Below, piece after piece: positions 44,660 to 54,154 of a stretch of DNA of 64,000 nt. This DNA is from Streptomyces typhae (GTDB lineage: Bacteria > Actinomycetota > Actinomycetes > Streptomycetales > Streptomycetaceae). Under the pieces are notes generated by a model. It had not been told where the DNA came from. It was given only the letters and a program-made list of their open reading frames with translations, and ran no database searches. Each line of letters starts with the position of its first letter. The first letter of the stretch is position 1. The stretch covers positions 1 through 64,000 of the forward strand of contig NZ_WPNZ01000023.1 of assembly GCF_009755605.1 (NCBI RefSeq), given 5' to 3'. A program made the translations under genes and the position numbers.

Positions 44660-44683
44660 AAACGGACTAACTACTCTCAAGGC

Positions 44684-46417
44684 ATGCCCGTCCCTCCGGC
44701 TTCCGCACCCGCCCCGCCGCCCGACGGCGCCCCGGACCCGGCGAAGGCGGCGGCGCGGGCCTCCCGGAGCCTTCAGGGTCTTTCCACCGAGCTGACCGCG
44801 CGCGTGCCGCAGCTCCTGGAGGCGATGCGTTCCGTCGGCACGGGACTGGAACTGCACACCACCCTGGACCGCATCTGCGAGACCGCGGCCGAGCTCACGG
44901 ACGCCCGCTACGCGGCGATCGGCGTCGTCTCCGAAGACGGCGACGGGCTCTCCGACTTCGTCTTCACCGGCATCGACGAGACCACCGCCCGGCACATCGG
45001 CAGGCTCCCCGACGGCCACCGGGGGCTGCTCGGCGCGCTCATCCACGAACCGGAGACGCTGCGCCTCGCCGACCTCGCCACCGATCGGCGCTCCTGCGGA
45101 TTTCCCGCCCACCACCCGCCGATGAGCAGCTTCCTCGGGGTGCCGATCCGCGTCCAGGGGGAGATCTTCGGCAACCTCTACCTCACCGAGAAGCGCGGCG
45201 GCGAGTTCAACGACTACGACGTGCACATGGTGCGCGTCCTCGCCACGGAGGCCGGGATCGCGATCGGCAACGCCCGCCTGTACGAGGCCGCCAAGCAGCG
45301 CGAGCGGTGGATCGACGGGTCCGTGGCCGTCACCACGGCACTCCTCTCGGGCTCCGACGCCGACGACGCGCTCGCCGTCGTCGCGGAGCAGGCGCGCCGT
45401 CTGGCGGACTCCGCCGCGGGCATCGTGCTGCTGACCGACGAGGAGGGCGGCATGGAGATCGTCGCCGTGTCCTCGGACCGGCCGAGCGCGGCTCTCGGGG
45501 TGACCGTGCCCCCGGAGAGCCGCATCATCGCCGATCTGCTCGACGGGCGGGCCGTGTTCATCGACGACGCGGCCACGGACCCGCGCGTCATGACCGACCT
45601 CGCGCGCTCCTACGGGCCCGCCATGATGCTGCCGCTGCAGAGCGACGGCCGGGTCCTCGGGACGCTCGTCACGCCCCGCGCGCGGGGGGCACGGCCGTTC
45701 ACGGAGGCGGAGCGGACCCTCGCCGCCCAGTTCGCCTCGCAGGCCGCGCTCGCCCTGATGATGGCGGAGGCACAGCGGGACCGGGAGCGGCTCGCCGTCT
45801 ACGAGGACCGCGACCGGATCGCCCGCGACCTGCACGACCTGGTCATCCAGCGGCTGTTCGCCACCGGGATGATGCTGGAGGGCGCCCAGCGGCGGATCGT
45901 CGTGCCCGAGGTGCAGGAGGGCGTGGTCAAGGCCGTGGACGAGCTGGACGTGACGATCCAGGAGATCCGCACGGCGATCTTCGCACTCCAGCAGGGGCCC
46001 GCCGAGGCGCCCGCGGGGCTGCGCACCCGGGTCCTGCGTGAGATCAACATGGCGGCGGTACCGCTCGGCTTCAAGCCCTCGCACCACTTCGTAGGCGCCG
46101 TCGACACCCTCGTCGGCGAGCTGACCGGCAAGAACCTCATCGCGGCCCTGCGCGAGACGCTGTCGAACGCCTTCCGGCACGCGCGCGCCGACCGCATCGA
46201 TGTCGTCGTCGACGCCACGGTGCTCCTTGCCGACGGGCAGCACGGCGTACGTCTGACCGTCGCCGACGACGGCGTCGGCATCAAGGAGGGCGGTCGCCGC
46301 AGCGGCCTGAAGAACCTCAAACGGCGCGCGGAGTCCCTCGGCGGCGACAGCTGGCACGGCCCCGGCATCGGTGAGCACGGGGGCGGCACGACGGTGGTGT
46401 GGCAGGCACCGCACTGA
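44684..46417 (+). CDS. GAF-domain sensor histidine kinase (DevS/DosS-like)
   Basis: A 577-residue kinase with two GAF domains (about residues 45-195 and 215-365) followed by a HisKA_3 dimerisation domain and an HATPase. The phospho-accepting His is in ARDLHDLVIQRLF and the ATP-binding part has NAFRHARADRIDV and DDGVGI. The layout matches actinobacterial DevS/DosS oxygen- and NO-sensing kinases, which fits a neighbour of cytochrome bd. No response regulator is adjacent. ATG 44684 is used because the longer frame would run through the hairpin. A haem-binding role for GAF-A is not proven here. Confidence 0.88.
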   Translation: MPVPPASAPAPPPDGAPDPAKAAARASRSLQGLSTELTARVPQLLEAMRSVGTGLELHTTLDRICETAAELTDARYAAIGVVSEDGDGLSDFVFTGIDETTARHIGRLPDGHRGLLGALIHEPETLRLADLATDRRSCGFPAHHPPMSSFLGVPIRVQGEIFGNLYLTEKRGGEFNDYDVHMVRVLATEAGIAIGNARLYEAAKQRERWIDGSVAVTTALLSGSDADDALAVVAEQARRLADSAAGIVLLTDEEGGMEIVAVSSDRPSAALGVTVPPESRIIADLLDGRAVFIDDAATDPRVMTDLARSYGPAMMLPLQSDGRVLGTLVTPRARGARPFTEAERTLAAQFASQAALALMMAEAQRDRERLAVYEDRDRIARDLHDLVIQRLFATGMMLEGAQRRIVVPEVQEGVVKAVDELDVTIQEIRTAIFALQQGPAEAPAGLRTRVLREINMAAVPLGFKPSHHFVGAVDTLVGELTGKNLIAALRETLSNAFRHARADRIDVVVDATVLLADGQHGVRLTVADDGVGIKEGGRRSGLKNLKRRAESLGGDSWHGPGIGEHGGGTTVVWQAPH

Positions 46418-46628
46418 ACGCCCACCGCCCACCGCGCTCGCGTCCACCGCGCTCGCGTCCACTCGCTGCGCGCCTACCGTGCTGCGCGCCCACGCCTCCG
46501 CACTGAACGCCCGCCGCACTGGACACCCCTGTTCGGCGGTAAGGGTGTGCGCCGTACGGGTCACCCGGTCCCCCGCGCGTACGAGTCCTCCGGATCGTCG
46601 ACCGTACGCACGGGCAACGATCCGGGAC

Positions 46629-47699
46629 ATGCGTCCACCGTCCTGCCGCCCTCGTCTCGCCCCGGTCCTGCTGTGCGCGGTGACCGCCCTGACCACCCTG
46701 CTCGTGACGCCGTCGGCAGCCTCGGACGGCGACGACGGCGCCGCGGGCCCCGACGTCCCCACTGCGGGCGCCGCGGTGACCCACCTCTACGAAGAGGCGC
46801 AGGCCGCCACCGTGCGCTACGAGGAGGGCGAACGCGTGGCCGACGCCCAGCGGGCCCGTGTCCGGCGCCTGGACCGGCTCCTCGCCGAGGAGCAGCACGA
46901 GGTCGCCGTGCTGCACGAGGACCTGGGGCGGATGGCGAGCGCCCAGTACCGCACCGGTGGCGGGCTGCCGCTCACCGCACGGCTGCTGCTCGCGGACGAC
47001 CCCGAGGAGTTGCTGCGCGGCAGACGCGTCGTCGGCCAGGCGGATCTGGCGGTCACCAACACCGTCGCGAGGACGCAGCGGGCCGCGGCCCGGCTCGGCG
47101 TCGCCCAGCGGTCCGCCGACCGCGCCCGCCGCGTGCTCGACCGGCGCACGGCCCATCTGGGGCGGCTGAAGCGGGACATCGAGGAGAAGCTGGAGTCGGC
47201 GCAGTGGGCGTTGCAGGGCGAGGCGGACCGGTCGGCCGCCGCGGGCCGGTGCCGGGGTGCCGAGCGGCTCTCCCAACCGGCGTGGTCGTCCACGCGCGCG
47301 TGGGTGACGCCCGTGGAGTCGTACGAGTTGTCCGCGGGTTTCGACAGCGCGGGCGAGCGCTGGGCGGGCCGGCACACCGGGCAGGACTTCGCCGTCGGCA
47401 TCGGCGCCCCGGTACGGGCGGTGGGTGACGGCAGGGTGGTGCGGGTGGCGTGCGGCGGCGGCTTCGGCATCGAGGTCGTGGTGCGGCACGAGGACGACTC
47501 GTACACGCAGTACGCGCACCTCGCCTCCGCCGCCGTCGACCAGGGGGAGCTGGTGCGGGCCGGCCAGTGGATCGGCCAGGCCGGCACCACCGGCAACTCC
47601 ACGGGCCCCCATCTGCACTTCGAGGCCCGCCTCACGCCCCACCTCGGCTCGGGCGTGGACCCGGTGGAGTGGCTGGCGGAACGGGGAGTCGACCTCTAG
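46629..47699 (+). CDS. Secreted M23 metallopeptidase with coiled-coil region
   Basis: A 356-residue protein with a signal peptide (LAPVLLCAVTALTTLLVTPS, then AAS). A long helical coiled-coil-like part follows (YEEGERVADAQRARVRRLDR), then a LytM/M23 domain. Zinc ligands are HTGQDF (His, Asp) and HLHFE (His). It is likely a peptidoglycan hydrolase or a degenerate activator of one in the cell wall. It begins 211 bases after the kinase. Homologous position to SCO3949 is from memory. Confidence 0.88.
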   Translation: MRPPSCRPRLAPVLLCAVTALTTLLVTPSAASDGDDGAAGPDVPTAGAAVTHLYEEAQAATVRYEEGERVADAQRARVRRLDRLLAEEQHEVAVLHEDLGRMASAQYRTGGGLPLTARLLLADDPEELLRGRRVVGQADLAVTNTVARTQRAAARLGVAQRSADRARRVLDRRTAHLGRLKRDIEEKLESAQWALQGEADRSAAAGRCRGAERLSQPAWSSTRAWVTPVESYELSAGFDSAGERWAGRHTGQDFAVGIGAPVRAVGDGRVVRVACGGGFGIEVVVRHEDDSYTQYAHLASAAVDQGELVRAGQWIGQAGTTGNSTGPHLHFEARLTPHLGSGVDPVEWLAERGVDL

Positions 47700-47814
47700 G
47701 GCGACAGGCCCGAGTCCTTGCAAGGTCCGGAGCCTCTCCAGGTCTCTCCAGGTCTCTCCAGGCGCCTACAGAGACAGAGAACCACTTCAGACCTCTCCAA
47801 GCCTCCGGGGCCCG
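47700..47814. repeat. Short 10-base repeats between convergent genes
   Basis: Three units of CCAGGTCTCT-like sequence near 47736-47762 in the gap between the M23 and HAD genes. No clear terminator stem. Confidence 0.5.
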
Positions 47815-48690
47815 CTACCGCTCCTGGCGCTCCGCGAGTATGCGTTCGATGACGACCGCCACGCCGTCCTCGTTGTTGGCCACCGTGCGGCCGGACGCGG
47901 CGGCGATCACGTCCGCGTGGGCGTTGCCCATCGCGTACGAGACTCCGGCCCAGGTGAGCATCTCGACGTCGTTCGGCATGTCGCCGAAGGCGACGACCTC
48001 CTCGTGGCTGATGCCGCGCTCGGCGCAGCACAGGGCGAGCGTGCTGGCCTTGGAGACGCCGGGACCGCTGATCTCCAGGAGGGCGGTCGGGCTGGACCGG
48101 GTGATCTCCACGAGGCCGCCCACGGCGATCCGGGCGAGCGTCAGGAAGGCGTCCGGGAGGATCTCGGGGTGGTGGGCGAGGACCTTGAGCACGGGCTGGT
48201 CGGCGCCGTCGGCCCCGGCCGCGAGCAGCTTCTCCGCGGGGGCCACGCCGACGGCGGGGTCCAGGTGCAGCGGCGGGTAGGCCGGTTCGTGGTGCACCCC
48301 GCCGGTCCGCTCGATCGCGAAGGACGTGCCGGGCGCCGCCGCGCGCAGGATGCCGACGACTTCCAGGGCGGTCGCGGGCGACAGGTCCCGCACCTTCACG
48401 AAGCGGTGGCTGCCGGGGCTGCCGTGCAGGTCGACGACCGCCGCACCGTTGCCGCAGATCGCCAGGCCGTGACCGTGCACATGGTCGCTGACGACGTCCA
48501 TCCAGCGCGCCGGGCGTCCGGTCACGAAGAAGACCTCGATGCCCGCCGCCTCGGCGGCGGCCAGCGCGGCCACGGTGCGCTCCGACACGGATTTGTCGTC
48601 GCGCAGCAGGGTGCCGTCCAGGTCCGTGGCGATCAGCCGGGGCGGGACGGAAGGGGCCGGGGGCCGGGGCCGTGGGGTGGTAGAGGTCAC
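47815..48690 (-). CDS. Cof-type HAD phosphatase
   Basis: A 291-residue HAD-IIB hydrolase. Motif I is ATDLDGTLL (DxDGT intact), motif II is FVTGRPARW, motif III Lys is in GVSKASTLALCC, and motif IV is GDMPNDVEML. These act on sugar phosphates, nucleotides or FMN. GTG 48690 begins VTSTTPRPRPP, a short Pro-rich lead; the frame is open further. A paralogue with the same motifs lies at 58739-59578. Confidence 0.88.
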   Translation of the reverse strand: MTSTTPRPRPPAPSVPPRLIATDLDGTLLRDDKSVSERTVAALAAAEAAGIEVFFVTGRPARWMDVVSDHVHGHGLAICGNGAAVVDLHGSPGSHRFVKVRDLSPATALEVVGILRAAAPGTSFAIERTGGVHHEPAYPPLHLDPAVGVAPAEKLLAAGADGADQPVLKVLAHHPEILPDAFLTLARIAVGGLVEITRSSPTALLEISGPGVSKASTLALCCAERGISHEEVVAFGDMPNDVEMLTWAGVSYAMGNAHADVIAAASGRTVANNEDGVAVVIERILAERQER

Positions 48691-48795
48691 GTACACGAGT
48701 GTCCCGCATATGCGCGCACGGGTGTGTGGCGGGGCGCACATCTGAGTGTGCCGGCCACCCGTGCGCCCCCGCCGTCCCTCCTGTCGGACGCCTGC

Positions 48796-49698
48796 TCAGA
48801 GCTGGGCGAGCGCCTCCGTGGCGATGCGTTCGAAGAGCTTCTCGTCGGCGGCGAAGTCCGTGTCGGGCAGCGGCCAGTGCAGCACGATCTCGTCGATGCC
48901 GAGGGCGGCGTGCCGGCCCGCGAAGTCGACGAAGGCGTCGAAGGAGCCGAGCGGGCGGTCCGGCGTGAAGCCGGTGAGCAGCACCTTGCCGAGCTCGTCG
49001 ACGTCGCGGCCGAGCTCCGCGCAGGCCGCGCCGAGCCGGTTGATCTGGCCGCGGACGGCCTCCAGGGACTGCTCCGGCGTGCCCGTCTCGGAGATCTTCG
49101 GGTCACCCGTGGTCACCCATGCCTGCCCGTGCCGTGCGGCGAGCCTGAGGCCGCGCGGGCCGGTGGCGGCGACGGCGAACGGCAGCCGGGGGCGCTGCAC
49201 GCAGCCCGGGATGTTCCGCGCCTCGTACGCCGCGTACCGCTCGCCCTCGTACGTGACCGAGTCCTCGGTCAGGAGCCGGTCGAGCAGCGGCAGGAACTCC
49301 CCGAAGTGGTCCGCGCGTTCACGGGGTGTCCAGGGCTCCTCGCCGGCCCGGCGGAGCGTGCTCGCGTCGAAACCGCTGCCGCCCGCGCCGATGCCCAGCG
49401 TGATCCGTCCGTTCGAGACGTCGTCGAGCGTGATCAGTTCCTTGGCGAGCGTCACGGGGTGGCGGAAGTTCGGCGAGGTGACGAGCGTGCCGAGGCGCAT
49501 GCGCCCGGTCACGGCCGCGGCCGCGGTCAGCGTCGGCAGCGCGCCGAACCACGGCCCGTCGCGGAAGGTCCGCCAGGAGAGATGGTCATAGGTGTACGCG
49601 GTGTGGAACCCGAGCTCCTCGGCGCGCTGCCAGCGCTCCTTGCCGCCGTCGTGCCAGCGGCGTACGGGCAGGATCACGGTGCTCAGACGCAGACTCAT
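48796..49698 (-). CDS. LLM-class flavin-dependent oxidoreductase
   Basis: A 300-residue luciferase-like monooxygenase (TIM barrel, F420 or FMN). Typical segments are LGFHTAYTYDHLSWRTFRDG, RMRLGTLVTSPNFRHP, LGIGAGGSGFDA and the later GRDVDELGKVLL. The ATG is preceded by GGAG. Family members oxidise or reduce varied small molecules; the substrate is unknown. Transcribed in the same direction as the MerR gene upstream, with a DnaA-box cluster between them. Confidence 0.87.
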   Translation of the reverse strand: MSLRLSTVILPVRRWHDGGKERWQRAEELGFHTAYTYDHLSWRTFRDGPWFGALPTLTAAAAVTGRMRLGTLVTSPNFRHPVTLAKELITLDDVSNGRITLGIGAGGSGFDASTLRRAGEEPWTPRERADHFGEFLPLLDRLLTEDSVTYEGERYAAYEARNIPGCVQRPRLPFAVAATGPRGLRLAARHGQAWVTTGDPKISETGTPEQSLEAVRGQINRLGAACAELGRDVDELGKVLLTGFTPDRPLGSFDAFVDFAGRHAALGIDEIVLHWPLPDTDFAADEKLFERIATEALAQL

Positions 49699-49969
49699 GA
49701 CTCCGAGGGTACGGCTGTGCCCGGAGTGGCCACCGGGGCGGCTCCGTCCGGACCGGGGCCACACCCCGGCCCCGGTCGCGCCGCGGCGGGGACCACACCC
49801 CGGCTCCGGCAGCGCCGCGGCGAGGGCCCGCGCCGGGGCGCGCGCCGCTCGTTCTCCGCGGACTCGATTTCGTGCCACCCACTCTTCATCGACGAAATTC
49901 GAGCGACAGGTTTGATCCACAACCAACTCAGGTTATCCACAGGCTTGTTGGCGATTCTGTGGACAACTC
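49699..49969. other. Intergenic region with a DnaA-box cluster
   Basis: 271 bases with no gene I can support. The first half is GC-rich, and the second half is unusually AT-rich around three DnaA boxes (49913-49966). Confidence 0.7.
49913..49966. promoter_or_regulatory. Cluster of three DnaA boxes
   Basis: TGATCCACA at 49913-49921, TTATCCACA at 49933-49941, and TGTGGACAA (complement of TTGTCCACA) at 49958-49966. The last two match the Streptomyces DnaA-box consensus (TTGTCCACA-type). Confidence 0.8.
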
Positions 49970-50959
49970 CTAGTCGAATTGCCCTTTTTGGGCAACATGT
50001 CGTTCTCTGCTGTGACTTGCAGCAAGTGTGTCCAAAGTCCTGCTCTGGACCTCGCGTTCGGCAGCTGCCGCGATGAATGCCGCGGTGTTCTCCACACCAA
50101 CAAGACTCTGCACAGCGCGCATTGTGTGCGCGGGAAGGGCGATGTGCTGCGGCTCCTCGCTCGGTTGTGCGGGCTCCTCGGGGGCGAGGTGCCTGCGCAG
50201 ATAACGGGTCGCGAACGTCCGCATGGCACGCGCGAGTTCGGCGTCGACCGACTGCTGCGCCAGCGGGCGCAGACGCCGGACCAGCGACGCCGCCTCCGCC
50301 GCGTCGGCCTCGCTCGGCGGGCTGCTGCCGAGATACCGGGCAAAGACGTGGTCGTTGGTGAACTCCAGGAAACGGGCCGCGATATGCTCGACCTGACCCC
50401 TCAACTCCCTCAAATGGGCTGAAATCGCCGACAGTGGTACGCCCGCCGCGTGCAACTCCGCCGCCACGGCCAACTCTTGAGGGCTCGGCACCAGGAACTC
50501 GTCGTCGCGCCCCGGCAACGGCTCCAGGACCCCGAGCGCGACCGCGTCCGCTACCGCCGCCTCGTCCGGATTGCCGCCGAACGCCGCGTCCAACTCCGCC
50601 CGCGTGATCCGGTCGGCCTTCTCGTCCGTCCAGGGGCCGTCGACCTCGGCGACCAGGCCGAGCACGCCCCCGAGCCCGCGGCCCGCGTCCCAGGCCTCCA
50701 GGAGTTCCTTGATGGACGCCAGGGTGTAGCCGCGGTCGAGCAGGTCGGCGATCTGGCGCAGGCGGGCCAGATGCGCGTCCCCGTACACGTTGGACCGGCC
50801 GCGCCGCTCCGGGCGGGGGAGCAGGCCGCGGTCCTGATAGGCCCGGATGGTGCGCACCGTTGCACCGCTGTGGTGCGCGAGGTCCTCTATGCGGTACTCC
50901 ACCCGCGGCTCATCCGGGGCGGGCACCGACACCTCGGCGACTGCCGGCCGTTCCTCCAC
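49970..50959 (-). CDS. MerR-family transcriptional regulator
   Basis: A 329-residue regulator. The winged helix starts YRIEDLAHHSGATVRTIRAY and continues GLLPRPERRGRSNVYG. A long helical region follows without the Cys ligands of metal-responding MerR proteins, and the C-terminal 150 residues resemble a ligand or dimerisation domain. GTG 50959 is used because GGAAAGG lies eight bases upstream. Target genes are not evident. It precedes the LLM oxidoreductase on the same strand, so it may control that. Confidence 0.85.
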   Translation of the reverse strand: MEERPAVAEVSVPAPDEPRVEYRIEDLAHHSGATVRTIRAYQDRGLLPRPERRGRSNVYGDAHLARLRQIADLLDRGYTLASIKELLEAWDAGRGLGGVLGLVAEVDGPWTDEKADRITRAELDAAFGGNPDEAAVADAVALGVLEPLPGRDDEFLVPSPQELAVAAELHAAGVPLSAISAHLRELRGQVEHIAARFLEFTNDHVFARYLGSSPPSEADAAEAASLVRRLRPLAQQSVDAELARAMRTFATRYLRRHLAPEEPAQPSEEPQHIALPAHTMRAVQSLVGVENTAAFIAAAAEREVQSRTLDTLAASHSRERHVAQKGQFD

Positions 50960-51182
50960 GCTCAAGACCTTTCCGACGCTCCAGGCACTGGGCGATGGCC
51001 GCGCGGCTCGCCTTGCGCAGCGTGCCTTCCATCCGACGCGCCTTCCCGCGACGGATGGTACGACCGTCGCGGACCGCAGGGTATGGCCGTGACGCGTCGC
51101 GCGTACCGGGACGCCTCGGGGCCGCCGCAGTGCTCGTCCATGCCGAACGAGACACGGCGGGGCACGGTCGCGTGGTGGTCGT

Positions 51183-52964
51183 TCACAGCGGGGGCTCCAA
51201 CCGGGCGATCGCACGCAGGGCCTTGGGCGTGAAGCGGGACATCAGATGGGCGCCGCGCGCCTCCGGGGTGACGGGCACGACGGCCTGATTGCGGACCACG
51301 GCGCGCAGCACGGCGTCGGCGACCTTCTCCGGCGGATAGTTCCGCAAGCCGTAGAGACGGCTGGTCCTCTTCTGGCGGCGCTTCTCCTCGTCGGCGGAGA
51401 CACCGGCGAAACGGGTGGTCGCCGTGATGTTCGTGTTCACGAAGCCCGGACAGATCGCCGAGACGCCGATGCCCTGCCCGGCGAGTTCGGCGCGCAGGCA
51501 CTCGCTGAGCATCAGGACCGCGGCCTTGGACGTGCTGTACGCGGGCAGGGCCTTGGAGGGCTGGAAGGCCGCCGCGGACGCCGTGTTGACGATGTGGCCG
51601 CCCTGGCGGCGCTCGGCCATCTGCCGGCCGAAGAGACGGCAGCCGTGGATCACGCCCCACAGGTTGACGTCGAGGACCTTCTTCCAGTCCTCGGCGCTGG
51701 TGTCGAGGAACGCACCGGAGAGACCGATGCCCGCGTTGTTCACCAGGACGTCCACCACGCCGTACTCCGTGGCGACCTTTTCGGCGAGCTTCTCCATGGC
51801 CTGCTCGTCGCTGACGTCGACCGTCTCGGCCCAGGCGGACGGGGCGCCGACGAGTCGGGACATCTCCGCGGTGCGCGCGGCGGACTCCGCGTCCCGGTCG
51901 ACGGCGACCACCCGGGCGCCCGCCTCGGCGAACGCGAACGCCGTGGCGCGACCGATGCCGCTGCCCGCGCCCGTGACGAGGACGAGCCGGCCCGCGAACC
52001 GCTCGGCGTGCTTGCCGGGAGCCGGGGCGACCGCGCTCGCCGGGGCGGCGGGGCCGCCGTCCTCGTGCGCCGTGACGAAGTCCGTGATCCACGCGGTGAG
52101 CTGGTCCGGGCGGGTGCGCGGCGCCCAGTGCTTGGCGGGGAGCGTGCGCCGGGTCAACTGCGGGGCCCAGCGGCCGAGATCGTCGTAGAGCCTCTCGGAG
52201 AGGAATATGTCGCCGGAGGGGACGACGAGCTGCACCGGGGCGTGTGCGTACGCGTCGGGGCGGGGCCTGCGCAGCCGGGGGCGGACGTTGTCGCGGTAGA
52301 GCCAGGCGCCGTGCGCGGCGTCCGACGGCAGCGACAGCGTGGGATAGCCGTCCGCGGGAACCTTCTCCAGGCGTTGCAGGAGCTTCGGCCAGCGCTTGCC
52401 GAGCGGGCCGCGCCAGGCCAGTTCGGGCAGCACCGGGGTGTGCAGCATGTACACGTACCAGGACTTGGCGCCCTGGTTGATGAGCTGGGCGGCCCGGCGC
52501 GGGGTCGGCCGGGTCACGCGCTTCTTGATCCAGTGCCCGAAGTGGTCCAGGGAGGGGCCCGACATCGACGTGAAGGACGCGATGCGCCCCTGTGTGCGCT
52601 CGACCGTCACGAACTCCCAGGACTGCACCGAACCCCAGTCGTGGCCCACCAGGTGCACCGGCGCGTCCGGACTGACGGCGTCGGCGACGGCGAGGAAGTC
52701 GTCGGTCAGCTTCTCCAGGGTGAAGCCGCCCCGCAGCGGCTTGGGGGCCGTGGACCTGCCGTGCCCCCGCACGTCGTACAACACCACGTGGAAGCGGTCG
52801 GCCAGGCGGACGGCTACCTCGGACCACACCTCCTTGGAGTCCGGATAGCCGTGCACGAGCAGGACCGTGGGCCGCGAGGCGTCCCCGAGCTCGGCGACGC
52901 ACAGCTCCACGCCGCCCGTGCGCACCCAGCGCTCGCGCGCACCCAGAAGATCGACGGTGGTCAT
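51183..52964 (-). CDS. Alpha/beta hydrolase-SDR fusion oxidoreductase
   Basis: A 593-residue two-domain protein. Residues about 1-300 are an alpha/beta hydrolase (LLVHGYPDSKEVWSEV and GHDWGSVQSW, where Asp in GHDWG is the nucleophile type of epoxide hydrolases and dehalogenases). Residues about 325-590 are a short-chain dehydrogenase (VTGAGSGIGRATAFAFAEAG, NNAGIG, and the catalytic YSTSK). Similar fusions are annotated in actinomycetes as SDR family oxidoreductases; the natural substrate is unknown. ATG 52964 overlaps the stop of the M24 gene, so translation is coupled. Confidence 0.9.
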   Translation of the reverse strand: MTTVDLLGARERWVRTGGVELCVAELGDASRPTVLLVHGYPDSKEVWSEVAVRLADRFHVVLYDVRGHGRSTAPKPLRGGFTLEKLTDDFLAVADAVSPDAPVHLVGHDWGSVQSWEFVTVERTQGRIASFTSMSGPSLDHFGHWIKKRVTRPTPRRAAQLINQGAKSWYVYMLHTPVLPELAWRGPLGKRWPKLLQRLEKVPADGYPTLSLPSDAAHGAWLYRDNVRPRLRRPRPDAYAHAPVQLVVPSGDIFLSERLYDDLGRWAPQLTRRTLPAKHWAPRTRPDQLTAWITDFVTAHEDGGPAAPASAVAPAPGKHAERFAGRLVLVTGAGSGIGRATAFAFAEAGARVVAVDRDAESAARTAEMSRLVGAPSAWAETVDVSDEQAMEKLAEKVATEYGVVDVLVNNAGIGLSGAFLDTSAEDWKKVLDVNLWGVIHGCRLFGRQMAERRQGGHIVNTASAAAFQPSKALPAYSTSKAAVLMLSECLRAELAGQGIGVSAICPGFVNTNITATTRFAGVSADEEKRRQKRTSRLYGLRNYPPEKVADAVLRAVVRNQAVVPVTPEARGAHLMSRFTPKALRAIARLEPPL

Positions 52965-53812
52965 GCGGCAGCCCTTTCCTCGGCCCAGCGCCGCACATGC
53001 GGCAGGTCGTCGTCCAGCCAGAAGGCGCTCTGCTCGGGGTCCGCGGAGTCCGTGACGACCAGGATCTCCTCGAACTTCGCGCCCGTGCCGCGGAAGCCCA
53101 GATGGGGCTCCACGGCCCACAGTCCCGGCTGCGGCGGGTGATCGGAGAACTTGTACGGCGACCACAGCGGGGACCAGCCGTCCCGGTGGCCGTGCAGCAC
53201 GTCGCTCGCGAGGCCCTTCAGGGACTGCGTGCCGAACCCGAAGACGTGCGGCGACAGGCGGCGCTCCTTGACGCGGTCCACCTTGTGCGCGATGACGCCG
53301 AAGGGATAGGCGCGGTGGCGGTTGGCATACCCCTGGCGGACCATGAGCCGGTCCACGCTTTCGTAGATCTCCCGGAGCGGGCGGCGCTCGCGCACCTCCC
53401 GCAGGATCAGCGCGCGGTGCGCCTCCAGGTCCGCGAGCAGCTTGTCGTGCACGGGGTTCAGGCCGAGGCAGCCGGAGTAGCCGATGTCCGCGGTGCAGCC
53501 CTCGTACACCGGGGCCATGTCGAGGATGAAGGGCATCCCCGGCTCCAGGCGGCGGTTGGTGGGGAAGAACTGGAGTGGGATGCGGAAGTTCACGAAGGCC
53601 GTGCGGTCCCCGAACCAGGCGAAGGGCAGATGGAACCAGTCCCTGACGCCCCGCGCCCGCAGCCACTCCCGCTGCATCCGCGCCGCCTCGCGCTCCGTCA
53701 CCCCCGGCCTGAGCTGTGCGGCGACCGCTTCCGCGCATGCGTACGCGAGGGTCTGCACCCGCTGGAAACCCCTGAGCTCCGCGGAGAGTCCACCCTGCAC
53801 TGCTGAGGTCAT
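52961..53812 (-). CDS. M24-family (aminopeptidase P/creatinase-like) metallopeptidase
   Basis: A 283-residue pita-bread-fold protein. Metal ligands appear as D in FILDMAP, D in CTADIGYS, H in IAHKVD, and E in EPHLGF and FEEILVVTD. All five expected types are present. Such proteins cleave X-Pro bonds or C-N bonds. It is coupled by an ATGA overlap to the hydrolase-SDR gene, so the pair probably works in one pathway. Start at ATG 53812. Confidence 0.85.
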   Translation of the reverse strand: MTSAVQGGLSAELRGFQRVQTLAYACAEAVAAQLRPGVTEREAARMQREWLRARGVRDWFHLPFAWFGDRTAFVNFRIPLQFFPTNRRLEPGMPFILDMAPVYEGCTADIGYSGCLGLNPVHDKLLADLEAHRALILREVRERRPLREIYESVDRLMVRQGYANRHRAYPFGVIAHKVDRVKERRLSPHVFGFGTQSLKGLASDVLHGHRDGWSPLWSPYKFSDHPPQPGLWAVEPHLGFRGTGAKFEEILVVTDSADPEQSAFWLDDDLPHVRRWAEERAAA

Positions 53813-54154
53813 GCCACCGTCCGTCCGCCGTCTCCGCCATGCCGTCCGCCGCACACCGCCGCACACCGCCGGGCGCCGCCGGGTGCCGCAGGCCGTCCCC
53901 GTACGCGTTGGTCTCCGTACGCGTTCGTAACTTGACACTGATGAATGTGACAATGCCTGACGGCTGCGTCAATAGGTGTGCGTGACCCCGGGGGACAGAT
54001 CCGGAAGTTCCCGGAGGGAGCCGGGGGACGCGACGCCCGTCGGTCTCGGGGGTGACTTCCGTACGACCCCTACGGGCCCGTAATACTCGAGAGGGACGCA
54101 GGACCGGGCCCCAAGACTGACGCCCGCTGTGGCCCGCGCCACTACGTTCGAATC
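53813..54154. other. Divergent promoter region between M24 and ABC operons
   Basis: 342 bases without a gene. A CACACCGCCG-type repeat lies near 53850. A partial inverted arrangement, TGACACTGATGAATGTGACA, is seen at about 53934 and could be a regulator site for the M24-SDR pair. Confidence 0.4.

Noticed and set aside
40604..46762. A 2,052-codon open frame on the minus strand
   Set aside because: It runs antisense to cydDC and the kinase gene, has no family resemblance, and is the usual long shadow frame in GC-rich DNA.
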